From positions 40,638,458 through 40,702,457 of the forward strand of contig NC_088300.1 in the NCBI RefSeq assembly GCF_032854445.1: a DNA stretch of 64,000 bases, in the 5' to 3' direction. Positions 1-11,343 of the stretch are shown one piece after another (positions within the stretch are counted from its first letter, which is position 1; each line of letters starts with the position of its first letter). A program made the position numbers and the translations under genes. The notes under the pieces were generated by a model. The model was not told the DNA's origin. It searched no databases and was given only the letters and a program-made list of their open reading frames with translations. This DNA comes from Liolophura sinensis (taxonomy: Eukaryota > Mollusca > Polyplacophora > Chitonida > Chitonidae).

Positions 1-515
1 GTCCTCCATCTTTAATACCGTGTAACTTATGCTGGGGTGTGTGTTGCCTCTCAGCCAATGAGAGTCATTAAAACTGCCGGCTTGTTCGTGTAAACTCGGA
101 ACGTACGTCCAACATTCCTGTTTCCGATCGTCAAACGGAAAACCAACTGTACTGTTCGCTACCTTCTGGGAAGAAGAGTTCTACCAGAAATGTACAAACT
201 ACACTTCGGCGGTTTCCGACGGCAATTCTTCTCATAACACAGAGGACTTCATGACTAATTCTTAGGCAAAATGGAATCCCACTGCGGATTTTGGTGCTGA
301 CTTCATTTATAATTTATCAACTTGAAGTACATATTAGAATTTTTTTATGGCATGCACCTGCCTGGAAATGCATACTCTTTTCAATGGTATTTGATTGATA
401 TTTAAATTTTCTTCTCCTTTAAAAATAAGTACAAGATTCGAGAACGTTTTATCTGAACTTAGTCATTTGTTACTTTTACTTCTACAATTAATGACTTGTT
501 TTTATTTTGTGATAG
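1..515. other. Upstream flank of the first gene, no certain exon
   Basis: No reading frame here can be tied to a protein. A CCAAT-type motif (GCCAATGAGA) lies near position 53, and the first 250 bases are less AT-rich than the following 250. A promoter or a 5' untranslated exon of the gene to the right is therefore possible. A pyrimidine-rich tract ending in TGATAG leads into the exon that begins at 516, so 300-515 reads as intron. Confidence 0.3.
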
Positions 516-745
516 GCAATGGACCAGGACATGGAAACCCAATCCCATAGTCACCATCACTTGATATCTGTACAGTCATACTATGGAGGCCCTCAAATAC
601 AACACATGCAATCCCAGCCAAGTCAAGCCACAAATGACCAATATCCAGCTCATATGACAGCAGAGGTAATCTCCCTTGACTGTAACCACTAAGTATGACA
701 GTTACCTTTATTCATGCAGTGTTGTTAACTCGTGGATTATTCTTT

Positions 746-776
<31 letters not shown>

Positions 777-3700
777 TTTGACACAAACAACCTTATTTCT
801 TTTGTAAACTTGTTTGTATTTCTGTTAGTTATTAGATCAGTTGAAGTCCAGCTCATGCTGACTACCTCTCTTGTCATACGTGGGAAGGTCATCATCATGT
901 AGATGGTGGAGGGTTTCCTAGCACCATAACGTTGGCTGCAGTTGTAAAGTGGAATGTTCTTGAGTACAGCGTAAAATATCAATCAAATAAATAAATAAAT
1001 AAGAAGGTCATAAAATGGGAAAAAATGCAATGGAAATAGTCAGTAGTTATGTTTGTAATTAATGTACATTAATATAAGAATAATTAACTGTCACATGTTA
1101 TAAGTCGTATACTCTCTGGATAACAGTAGTTAACTTGTCATCCTCATCTCTCAGTGCTGACACATTCTTTACCTAATGTGCAAAGATTTGTGTTAGGCAG
1201 GAAAGGGGTCATGTATCATGTCATTATGCTTTGACATGTTTCAGAACAATATGGTTATGGATCTATGTGATGAAACATACATGATGTTACCAGAGAAAAC
1301 CAGGAGTGAGAGGGAACAAGAAGCAGCACAAAGCCTCATGGACTCAGACTGTACTCCAAACCAACAGCAGTACCACCATAACTCTCTAACTTTCTGTGAT
1401 CCTAACTGCGTGTAAGTATTCTTTGTGGAGATAAAATGCTACATGTCTGACTGATAACTCTTCAAACTGCAATTTCGGAATTCACCATTTATCTGAATGC
1501 TTCCAGCTTTGAGGCTTAGAAATGCTTAAAGGTAATACTGAATTAAGGTTATCAGCTTAGGCAGTCTCCCCTTGCTGTCATCAGGCAATGTCTATGTCCA
1601 AGGCAGATGAAAGTGAGCCAGAATAAATCAAAATTACAGAGAGACAGTCCTGTAGCAAATATCACTGTTAACATAGTATTGTATTGATGTACATTTCCTT
1701 ACTAAAATTATAAAACACGACCAGTTTATTTATGATAGAAGACACCTCTTTTAGTTGTGGAGCACTTCCTAACACCCAATCTGTACCTTGCTCAATGCCT
1801 TTCCTCAGATGCAGAAGGCATTTGGCGAGACCAGATTTCATCTTGCAATAAAGATGTGAGTTTCATGATAGGGATTAATTTTCAATATATCATCCGTGTT
1901 ATGTATAAACGTTGGGGTTTTACTGATCCATTTACTTCCCTGCATGTGCTTATAATCTATTTGGAATCCTGTATTCGTATCAGTGACCTGTTAAAGTGCA
2001 ATCACACAGTGCAATTGTGTGTGCCCTCAGAATTTGACTTGGCGATTGAAAATAAGATGTGTGCATTTCGTGTGATTGTAGCCTGCGACAAATTCAGTCA
2101 TCTGAATGCAGCTTATTAAATAAACCTATCTTATTTTTTCATTGCACTTGTCAAATTAGAGGAGTGGATGCAGCACGGGAATCCAGCTTCATATAGTATA
2201 TAGGTCCAGTTCTATTTAATATGAATCATTTTGCACAGGTTGGAAAGTTGGTATCTCACGTTTGTCATTTGCACAAATGATCCTTTGAATTGCATGTTGC
2301 TTACATGTATATCAGAAGTATTTAAAAGAAAAAAAACTTTGTGGTTTCACATGAAAAACAAAACAGAATGAAAAATGAAAGGAAATTCTCTAATTCAGGA
2401 TTGGGTAGTGTTTACTTAGATGATACCATTTCAGTCTTTCATTAAGGCTTGGCTTCTTTTTCATAACAATTACACTGGCTTACGTAAATTTGAAAGTTGT
2501 TACAGTGGACTCTCTCAACACCGACATCTTTATTAACTGACATCTTATGAAAACCAACAACATTTCGTGGTCTGTTTTCTGCTCCATTTGACAGTAATGT
2601 TAACGGCCTTCAGTAAACCGACTCTTGTCTATTCTAAACACCGACAGTGCTTTGTAGTACAAATATTCCCAGTGAGTGTGGATCTGACGGAGTCTCAGTT
2701 TGGCTTCAACTTGCCTGCTTGCCAGGTGACTGAAGATCAAGAGAAGGGAGATAATCTGCTTATGTGCACTCTGCCCACTTCAGCAGGTGGTGATTTCCTG
2801 TCTTGATACTGTATGATACCTCCTGCGGAGATAAGAGTTTAGTCACTCTGTAAGTGAAAGATGAATCTGACACTGAGTAGCTCAATGACAGAATAAAAAT
2901 GCCTCAAACAACAGTTGCCATCACAATTTCCCCTGCTATTGCCCTGACAACATGCAACCATGGCCAGTAGACCAGCATGGCATCGCCATGTGGAAATGAA
3001 CTTAAGTGATAAAGTTCAACTTATCCAAGCTTACAAAACATTCCCTAAGCCCACACAAACTGAATTCGCTCACCAGTTTCCAGTTGGCCGTTCAAGTGTG
3101 AGTGACATCCTAAAAAGAAAACAGTTTTATTTGGACAAATACAAGAAGAATTCCAGTGGCAAGAATAAGCGATTTAAGAATGCTTGTAAATTTGATAAAA
3201 TCAACAACCTTGTATGGCATTGGTTTGAGCAAGCCAGGTCGAAATCCATTCCTATATCCGTCCCATTAATCCAGGAGAAAGCTTTAGTGTTTGCTCAGCA
3301 TCTAAAGATTGATGATTTCAAGGCTTCGCCAAAAAGCTGGAAGTGCTGTTTTTCTGTGAAGAATTTTAAAGTGAAAGTAGAGTGCAGAAGTGAATGAAAC
3401 AGACGTAGACGACTACTGTAAGTACATCGCTGGACTTGTTGCCCATTTCTCACCAGCCAGCATCTTTAACTGTGACGAGACTGGGTTGCTCTACCATGCC
3501 CTGCCTGATAAACCCTTTGCCCGAACAGGTCATGTTGCAAACGGGACCAAAGTCTGCAAGCAACGATTAAGCATTATGTTTGCCTGTAGTGTAACCAGAG
3601 AAAAACTTAAGCCACTCGTGATTGGAAAATTTCTAAAGCCACGGTATTTTAAGAACATTGACTTATCAAAGTTGCCCGAGACCTGGGGTGCCAATCGAGC

Positions 3701-5094
3701 TGCCAGCCGACATCACCACGGAGGACATCATAGACATCGACCAGACAACCGACACTGAGGCTATCTTTGGGCCAGAGTGCGAGGCAAAATTGCTGACGGA
3801 AGCAATGGATGGTGTGGCACAGGGAGATTTTGAGGAGGATCCCGACAGTGAAATGATGGGGGCCGAGATGGGTTACTCTGAAGTCTTTTTTATGAATTTT
3901 TTTACTGAAGCAAATTTACAAATGCTGAGGAATTTTTCTGCAGCAAAAGACCAGCAATTGTTGGACCACATGCAAATCATGACCTCCATCCTGAAGATAT
4001 CATAGTCCGCCAGTGCTTGAAGAAGCAACAATCAACCCTGGATCGATTTTTTGTAAAGAAATTATGTGTATATATTAGAGTAAAGTTCAAATCAACTTCT
4101 TTCCATAGTTGCTATACATCATTGTGTTTTTACCAAGTTTAATTAAACGTATATATGTATATGCAATACCCATGTTGTTGTTGTTGTAGGCTACACGCCC
4201 ATATTTAATACACAGACCTCTTGTCTAACCGGACATTTTTGTTAGGTCCCGAGTACGGTCGGTTTACAGAGAGTCTACTGTAGTACGCTATTCTGTTTTC
4301 AGTGAACACATTAAGGCATTTTTTGTGTTACACTTGTAGGATGAATGATACTTTAATTGTGTAATAGGCCTTCTGAATGCCATGTAACTCATAAAAGTTG
4401 TTAGCAGCATCTTCCGAGGAAATATACAGGGTTTAAATCATGGTTAGGCCAGGAATTATGCTTGGATTGTTTGCAAGGCAAGCTGCAGGTATGGGCAGAG
4501 GGTGTGAAGGGTTTTCTGCCCAGGGATGTGATGCATGTCATTTGGGTTTCTGACTATTAAACCTACAATACTGTGTGCTAACTATACTATCTCTTCAAAG
4601 TTCAATTGCTGAATGGTTTGTGGTGTTTGGGATGCTATATTCATTGCCTGTTCTACTAAATAATTGTAGTGTTTGACATGTATGTAAGGGGAATACTTTG
4701 TTGAATGAAATAGAGGCCAAAGAAGGCTTATTCATTGTTCCTAATGCCCTTATTTAGAAATTTTGTCTTAACAGGTACAGGTTTTGCTTGCTTTTGGGGA
4801 AACTTATATACATATGTGTGGAAACAAATGATTGAATTCTGTTGTCTTTGACTGTGAGATGCTGAACTAGAGGTCACATACTTGGATTGCTTAATACAAA
4901 CTTCAGTTAAATGTTCCCAGCCGTGAAACAAGTTGTTTGAAATTAATGATTGACCTTTAGATAATCGCTTTTTCATCACTCTTTTGTGTGTTTGTAGGGG
5001 TGCCAGAACAACAGGGCCTAAGGTGCGGTGTTACTGCAAACCTTCCTGGGATGGAGGGATGGATCTCCGCCCCTACGTATCAGATTATTATTAA
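516..5094 (+). CDS. Unrecognised three-exon gene or gene 3' end, His/Gln-rich N-terminal part
   Basis: Exons are 516-665, 1245-1411 and 4998-5094, with stop TAA at 5092-5094. Acceptors are GATAG, TTTCAG and TTTGTAG; donors are GTAATC and GTAAGT. Phases agree (0, then 2), and the second junction rebuilds a Val codon. From the ATG at 519 the product is 136 residues. It starts with a His/Gln/Ser/Met-rich region containing SHSHHH and repeated Q-x-Q, followed by an acidic stretch with EKTRSEREQEAAQ. It ends in a Cys/Gly-rich tail (RCYCKPSWDGG) with C-terminus YVSDYY. The codon before this ATG (GCA) is open back to the splice acceptor, so the exon may be internal and the true start may lie left of the window. 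The composition resembles a transcription-factor activation region, but I do not recognise the family and propose no function. Intron 2 holds a Tigger transposon. Confidence 0.66.
753..779. repeat. Poly(T) tract preceded by poly(C)
   Basis: A run of about 27 T follows about 7 C in intron 1 of the first gene. Read on the minus strand it encodes only a lysine run, so a minus-strand reading frame there is not a gene. Confidence 0.9.
841..1003 (+). mobile_element. SINE-A copy, 5' truncated
   Basis: This copy matches the body and tail of the SINE at 7244-7510 read on its minus strand. It has the post-tRNA segment around GTCCAGCTCATGCTG, the segment GTTCTTGAGTACAGCG, and a tail of AAATAAAT units. 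The tRNA-like head is missing, as expected for an incompletely copied SINE. Confidence 0.8.
2503..4280 (+). mobile_element. Pogo/Tigger-type DNA transposon, complete ends, dead
   Basis: The element is bounded by 13-base terminal inverted repeats that differ at one base: CAGTGGACTCTCT on the left and CAGTAGACTCTCT on the right, reverse-complemented. Both are flanked by the target dinucleotide TA (2501-2502 and 4281-4282). TA duplication and CAGT ends are typical of the Tc1/mariner/pogo superfamily. The interior encodes a broken Tigger-like transposase. At 1.78 kb it is shorter than a full Tigger element of roughly 2.4-2.8 kb, which fits the missing catalytic core. It lies in intron 2 of the first gene, in sense orientation. 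Confidence 0.9.
2960..4057 (+). pseudogene. Tigger/pogo transposase relic (CENP-B-like DNA binding plus partial DDE domain)
   Basis: The relic spans three frames. Bases 2960-3394 give the two N-terminal helix-turn-helix parts: a Psq-like region starting near NLSDKVQLIQAY and a CENP-B-type region with LVWHWFEQARSKSIPIS. From about 3375 to 3700, in another frame, comes the start of the DDE domain with the first catalytic Asp in FNCDETGLLYHALPDK, then KPLVIGKFLKPRYFKNI. At about 3690 the protein jumps straight to an acidic C-terminal region (3700-4005), so the second and third catalytic acids are deleted. A further frame change reaches QQSTLDRFF at 4026-4052, a PCNA-interaction (PIP) box pattern, which is known from pogo-family transposases. 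With at least two frame changes and an internal deletion it cannot make active enzyme. Confidence 0.9.
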
Positions 5095-7243
5095 TTGTTG
5101 CTGTGCATAGGTCTGTACATTGTATATGTATGTAGGGTTTCTGAGTGTGTCAGATACCCATCAGTGTTCACTGCCTCATCAACTGGGTATGTATAAAGTC
5201 ATATTTGATGATCTGGCCAAGAAGTGCTGGAATTTTAGGCAGCAGTACAAAGTCTGGTTGAATTGTCTTCACCACAGAATCAGAAGTCACTTCTTTCATT
5301 CAGAGATTTATACATAATATTAACCAATTTCAAGAAAAATTTGCCTGTGTAATATGAAGTGCTATACATGTCTTATTTCTTTTAAAAAATCTTTTCTAAA
5401 GTAGTCTGCAGTCATACAAGTATACACTATTTAAGATTGAAAATGAATCTCAATGTAAGAAATGAACATGTCAATCAAAGCTTAATGATGTTTTTGTTTA
5501 AGTCCCCCCTGCTATATAAGATTATTACTCCTCATTATTGTGGCAGTTGTTATTTGTATACATGGATGATTGTCTGCTTTTCGGAGTGACATTATTTTTG
5601 GACAAGATTTATGTTACACTTTGCTTTGCTTATAGTTGTATTTGAGTTATATCTGTTTATGGTTTCAATGAAACCAATGTTAAAATCTGCATTGTTCTGA
5701 AGTTGGATCAGATTGAGACAGGCTAGTCTGTGTTTATATTACATAATCATCATACTACTTTATCAAATGGTCACTGTTTTATCCAAGTTCGTCGTATCCA
5801 AATGTCTTTGCCTAGTTTGCCGTATCACTGTGTGTTCTATTCACTGGATATGAAGTCAAAATTTGCTTTTCCCATCAACTTGTGCTAATATTTTACATCA
5901 TATGCCAATTTGCCTTTGTTGTCTAAAAACCAAGATGAGTACATGTAGTTGGAAACACTAAATTATTTCTTCATTGGTTAAGACAAAATCTGACTGCCAT
6001 TGTCATTATTGTAATAACTTATTAAAGAGTGCAAGTTTTCACCTTACTGCCAGTTACCTCATAGACCAATTTCTTACATTCGAACTTAAGATATTTACTT
6101 AATTACTGTTATAACCACACTTTTTTTTACGTCTGAAGGAAGATGTAACAAAGTTGTAACCTGTTCTTATGCATATAGCTACGTTTTTACATGTAGTATA
6201 GTTTTTGTATGGTTTATGTCCCGTACAAGTAATATATGTTTTATTGTGGTCGTGTAGTTAATGAATCTCGCATTTCCATTTCATCAGCTTATTGTGGTTT
6301 ATTCCTATCTCGACTAATTTTCTTGTTGCTTTTGTAAATATACAAACATCCATCTCAAACATGGTGATTGGGTTATGGTTTTGTGTCCAGTACCTTAAGG
6401 CTTTATTTCCTGTGGGCAGTGGAAATGAATATGGGCGTGATATGGAATGATCCGGCTTTTTAACCACCGAGGACATTTATTCTGACCGAGAGCCTGTTAA
6501 TATGTGTTCAGTGTTAGGGAAAGTTTGAAAGAGTGCATGTCTGGGAAGTTTGCATTCGGACACAGCTCAGCACCGTCCAACCTTACTACCATCGAGGGGA
6601 AAGAGTATTTGTGATTTTCAGGCGTGGAAAACGATTGAAATTTCTTGACGTCCAACACAATGTAATGATGCGGGACATTACTGCACGGAATCTAGTAAAT
6701 TTTCTCTTTCGTATAACTAACTTATTCGTATATATTTATGTATGGCAATATTCTATGTATATGGACATTACTGTCTGAAATAAAATATGGCAGCATTATT
6801 ATAAACCGATCATCGAACAAATGAAAGAAAAAAAGGTATACAAACAATTTAGAAATTAACAGTATTTCCAAGTATCTCTAGCTTCAAACGACCGGAATGA
6901 CCACTGAGAACCTTCCGTTCAATCGTTAACAGCCGAGATAATCACGTCACACCACCCACGTTGTCCGTCACACCGTCCAATGTTGTCCTGTCACCCTATC
7001 CACTGTTGTCTGTCACAACCACAAGCCTATTATCCGAAATCATCTCTGTCACAGAGGCCAACCGCTCTATATGGAATGAGGGCGTGATGGGATTTCATAC
7101 ATACTTCTTTATGACTGGAGCAGTCCTAGGGTGGTTAAAGAAGTTTGCCTTTTAGCTCCTAGAAAACACAATGTGTGGGTTCAATCCGGCCTTTTGTGAT
7201 TATCAAATAAAATAGTAAATAAATCAACTGAATGTAACGAATG
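5095..7243. other. AT-rich downstream region without a recognisable gene
   Basis: No exon with flanking splice sites and no conserved protein fragment is visible. The first part may be the 3' untranslated region of the gene ending at 5094. Reading frames of 60-80 codons occur on both strands but have no recognisable motifs. Confidence 0.5.
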
Positions 7244-7510
7244 ATTTATTTATTTATTTGATTGGTGTTTTACGCCGTACTCAAGAATATTTCACTTATA
7301 CGACGGCGGCCAGCATTATGGTGGGTGGAAACCGGGCACAGCCCGGGGGAAACCCACGACCATCCGCAGGTTGCTGCCAGACCTTCCCACTTACGGCCGG
7401 AGAGGAAGCCAGCATGAGCTGGACTTGAACTCACAGCGACCGCATTGGTGAGAGGCTCCCGGGCCATTACGCTACGTTAGCGCGCTAACCGACTGAGCCA
7501 CGGAGGCGCC
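7244..7510 (-). mobile_element. SINE-A, nearly full length (reference copy)
   Basis: Read on the minus strand it starts with a tRNA-like head: A box in GTGGCTCAGTCGGTTAGCGC and B box in GAGTTCAAGTCC. The body contains CATAATGCTGGCCGCCGTCG and GAATATTCTTGAGTACGGCG, and the tail is repeated AAATAAAT. This is a tRNA-derived SINE of about 265 bp. Copies recur at least ten times in the window in both orientations and at various lengths. Confidence 0.93.
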
Positions 7511-7649
7511 TAGTAAAGAATGAAGGAAGAACAATCCGTGCATGTAGTTCATATGAATCTTTTGGTATGTTGATCAGTTAATGCTTTTATTTTGGATTCT
7601 CCTTTGTACCCCTGAAGCATTTCAATCCTGAGACTACATGTTTGTTCAT

Positions 7650-8894
7650 AGAGTAGGGCAGAGAATGACGCATCTTGTCACCTCACCATGGCATGGGTCG
7701 TCACTGGAGCCCGTGGCTACTAATCCCATTGGAACTGTTCACCACCGCATATATTCCCATACAAAGCTCGCTTTATTGCGATATCAAAAAGCTGTACCAT
7801 CAACTCTCTTAACGAAAGCACTACAAGAAGTACAGTTATTTTGGAAGAAGTACTGTTTTGCAATGGCAAAAAATCCAGGCGTCAACGGTATGTGAATACT
7901 TAAAAACTCTAAACGTCTCACTGAAGAGCTGGACGCTCTAATACACATACCGTATAAGGACATAGGACGTATCGACTTGGGATTTATCCACTTTCTATAC
8001 TACGATTCCTCAGCACGGATTTAATAGAGAGAATTTCACCACCACTAATTGTTTCGGTGTTTAATAAAAATGGTCACCGCTATACTAACGTCAGAGGCAA
8101 CAAAGCCTTTTTCAGTCCAACCGTATAGAAGGGTTACCATTTATGGGATGTGTCCATGTTCATTGAGTTGCTTAAAGTTCTCATCAATAACATCTATGTG
8201 AAATTTGGGGAAACTATGTATATATCAACAATGCTTAGGTATTCCGACGGGTAAAAGTTGTGCCCCCCATTTTGACTGACATATGGCTGTTCTTATATGA
8301 ATACGACTATATGCAGAAACAATTAAGGATCTTTCTCATTTACTTAACGGTATACACTGTACTGGTGATCTGCTAGCTTTAAGCAATCCATATATAGCAA
8401 AGGCTGTGAAAGATATTTACCCACCTTCGATGTATTTAAAGGAAACCACAGACTCTCCAGATGGTATATTTTATCTGGGCCTATATTTGTACAAAGATCA
8501 AAACGGTTTCCTCTCCCGCAGGCTTTACGACAAGAGGGATAGTTTCAGTTTTGACATTGTAAATTATCCTTACTTGCACAGCAATATGCCAAAGGGTCCT
8601 GCATATGGCGTGTACATATCTTGCGTTGTAGCATTTGTGAGATCCAGCGTGTTATGTGACGATTTCAATCAACGTCATAAGTTTTGGATAAGAATTTGCG
8701 TTGTAGCATTTGTGAGATCCAGCGTGTCATGTGACGATTTCAATCAACGTCATAAGTTTTGGATAAGAATTTGCGTTGTAGCATTTGTGAGATCCAGCGT
8801 GTTATGTGACGATTTCAATCAACGTCATAAGTTTTGGATAAGAATTGGATCACCGCGTTGGATATATGAACAGTTGCAATCAAAGCTCAACTGA
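7650..8894 (+). pseudogene. Decayed reverse transcriptase of a retroelement
   Basis: Several frames together show a reverse transcriptase. There is IYVKFGETMY near 8200, then GIPTGKSCAP followed after a frame change by LTDIWLFLYEYDYMQ (8240-8315). A degraded version of the Y-x-D-D region follows (near 8345-8385, only one Asp left), then YLGLYLYKDQNG, RRLYDKRDSFSF and PAYGVYIS in an open frame from 8406. This order is typical of a widespread animal retroelement reverse transcriptase whose matching segments read GIPMGTNCAP and LYDKRDDF. I do not assign it to a named clade. Stops and frame changes make it non-functional. The open frame 7638-7895 ends in KNPGVNGM and may be its upstream part. Confidence 0.72.
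8621..8845 (+). repeat. 75-bp tandem triplication inside the reverse transcriptase relic
   Basis: Three copies of a 75-base unit start at 8621, 8696 and 8771 and are almost identical; one visible difference is TGTTATG versus TGTCATG. Because 75 is a multiple of three the frame stays open and a 25-residue block containing CDDFNQRHKFW appears three times. The near identity of the copies against a decayed surrounding element implies that the triplication came after the element died. Confidence 0.95.
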
Positions 8895-9347
8895 TATTCA
8901 TATTTTGCTATCGACAACTTCTATTCTAGCATGGTACACGACTGAATTCTCTCAGTCTCCTAGAACAATCTTGCGTCTTTCCAACATCACTGAAAACAGT
9001 TGATATCTTCCCTTTGTACGATTCCCTCCTATTTTCGTACTTTATATATTCTCTTAGTTCTGTGGTAGTTTGTGTTAAACGTCGTTTTTGGGAATTGGCC
9101 TTGCAATTGGTTGACGGCTGGTATACGAATATCTCTTTCGACGAATATATTATCAGTAAAGTTTTAAAAACAATTTCCACTTTTAACTAAAAAACATAAT
9201 CATTAATGTGTTAATTAAAAAATGTTTTCCAAATACACACCCTCACAAATGTCACTCTGGAACCTGCCACACACTATAACATGACAGCCAGGTCTACGTC
9301 AGGCCAGGTATTTGCAACAACCTTCATAATGTCAGCTAAGTATTTAC

Positions 9348-9926
9348 AAGTGTTATCCTGGTGTTCACCACAACCTCCAAAGTGTTATACTGGTGTTCAC
9401 CACAACCTCCAAAGTGTTATCCGAGTGTTCACCACAACCTCCAAAGTGTTATCCTGGTGTTCACCACAACCTCCAAAGTGTTATCCTGGTGTTCACCACA
9501 ACCTCCAAAGTGTTATCCTGGTGTTCACCACAAACTCCAAAGTGTTATCCTGGTGTTCACCACAACCTCCAAAGTGTTATCCGAGTGTTCACCACAACCC
9601 CTAAAGTGGTATCCTGGTGTTCACCACAAGCTCCAAAGTGTTATCCTGGTGTTCACCACAACCTCCAAAGTGTTATCCTGGTGTTCACCACAACCTCCAA
9701 AGTGTTATCCGAGTGTTCACCACAACCCCTAAAGTGTTATCCTGGTGTTCACCACAACCTCCAAAGTGCTATCCTGGTGTTCACCACAACCTCCAAAGTG
9801 TTATCCGAGTGTTCACCACAACCTTCAAAGTGTTATCCTGGTGTTCACCACAAACTCCAAAGTGTTATCCTGGTGTTCACCACAACCTCCAAAGTGTTAT
9901 CCTAGTGTTCACCACAACCTCCAAAT
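9348..9926 (+). repeat. 32-bp minisatellite, about 18 copies
   Basis: The unit contains TGTTCACCACAACCTCCAAA followed by GTGTTATCCTGG. Copies are highly similar. Two variants of the junction (TCCTGG and TCCGAG) alternate irregularly, with TCCGAG in about copies 3, 8, 12 and 15. The unit has no stop in any plus-strand frame, and 32 is not a multiple of three, so all three frames stay open and cycle through the same peptides. The overlapping reading frames here are by-products and not genes. Confidence 0.96.
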
Positions 9927-10289
9927 ATCCACAATATCCTTAAAATATGGTCTACAGCGCTATCGTAGTTGATTTCAGGAAATTAGTACCTTAGTTATGC
10001 ATCAGCAAAAGTTTATAACAGGTTTGTGGAACAGCATCCTCAGATATGATGTAACTCATTGATGACGTAAGAATCACTATGGAAAGACATTGTGCATATG
10101 CGCATAACGTGTTATTTAATGTCACAGCAGATTTTTCCTGTGACCGTCTATGGCGAGCTATCACAAAAGTCATGCGTTGTCTGACGGCAACGATAGTAGG
10201 AAAACAATGTGCACACAGATACTGAGGCGTACCTGACAATCTATTTAACTGGGTTGTCATTCTCGTAACTATGTCCTGGGACTAAGTTC

Positions 10290-11197
10290 TTCGTCATCTG
10301 GAAGCCAATGGCAATCTCTGGAGTAGATTCTACCCTTTCTGCGTCAACTGGAAACCAATGACAATCTCTGGAGTGGGCCCTGCATGCTCTCCGTCATCTG
10401 TAAACTAATGACAATCTCAGGAGAGGGCCCTACACGCTCGCCGTCATCTGGAAGCCAATCACAATCTCAGTAATAGGCCCTACACGCTCTCCGTCAACCG
10501 GAAACCAGTGACAATGTCATTGGAAACCAATGATAAGTTCTGGAAAGTAATGACAATCTCTCAAGTAGGCCCTACAAGTTCTCCATTTGGTGTCCAATCA
10601 CAATACCTGGAGTAGGTCTTCCTTGGTGTCCATCATCTGGTACCCAGTCCCAATCTCTACTGTAGGTCTTACACGCTCTCCCTCATCGGGAAACCAATTG
10701 CAATCTCTGCTGTAGGCCCTACGCGCTCTCGTTTATCTGGAAACAAATAAGAATCTGAGTAGGCCCTAGACACTGTCTGTCATGCGGAAACCAATCACAA
10801 TCTCTGGAGTAGGTCCTATACGCTCTGCGTCTACTGGAAACCAATCACAATATCTGGAGTAGTCCCTATACGCTCTGCGTCTACTGGAAACCAATCACAA
10901 CATCTGGAGTAGGCCCTATACGCCCTGCTTCTACTGGAAACCAATCACAATATCTGGAGTAGGCCCTACACGCTCTGCTTATACTGGAAACCAATCACAA
11001 TATCTGGAGTATGCCCTACACGCTCTGCGTCTACTGGAAACCAATCACAATATCTGGAGTTGGCCCTATACGCTCTGCTTCTACTGGAAACCAATCACAA
11101 TATCTGGAGTATGCCCTACACGCTCTGCGTCTTCTGGAAACTAATCACAATATCTGGAGTAGGCCCTATACGCTCTCCGTCATCCGGAAACCAATCA
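10290..11197 (+). repeat. 50-bp minisatellite, about 18 copies, more regular toward the right
   Basis: The unit contains CTGGAAACCAATCACAATAT, then CTGGAGTAGGCCC, then TACACGCTCTGCGTCTA. The left half is degenerate, with length changes, and the right half (10800-11190) is nearly uniform. The array stops within a unit, exactly where a SINE-A fragment begins. Each unit carries a CCAAT pentamer, probably by chance. Confidence 0.93.
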
Positions 11198-11343
11198 AGT
11201 CCGGGGGAAACCCACGACCGTCCGCTGCTTGCTGGTAGACCCACTTACGGCCGGAGAGGAAGCCAGCATGAGATGCACTTGAACTCACAGTGATCGCATT
11301 GGTTGGAGGATCGGCGATCTAACTCCCTCAGTCACGCTGGCCC
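11198..11343 (-). mobile_element. SINE-A fragment joined to the 50-bp array
   Basis: On the minus strand this matches the head-proximal and middle parts of SINE-A (GAGTTCAAGTGCATCTCATG, then CGGCCGTAAGTGGG, then the GGGTTTCCCCCGG region). The tail half is missing and the array takes its place. Confidence 0.82.

Noticed and set aside
737-982. An 81-codon minus-strand frame ending in a lysine run
   Set aside because: It reads antisense through a SINE-A copy and a poly(T) tract inside an intron.
9281-9972. Several overlapping plus-strand reading frames of 75-170 codons
   Set aside because: They are the three frames of one 32-bp tandem repeat without stops. No start context, no domain, and the same peptides appear in each frame.
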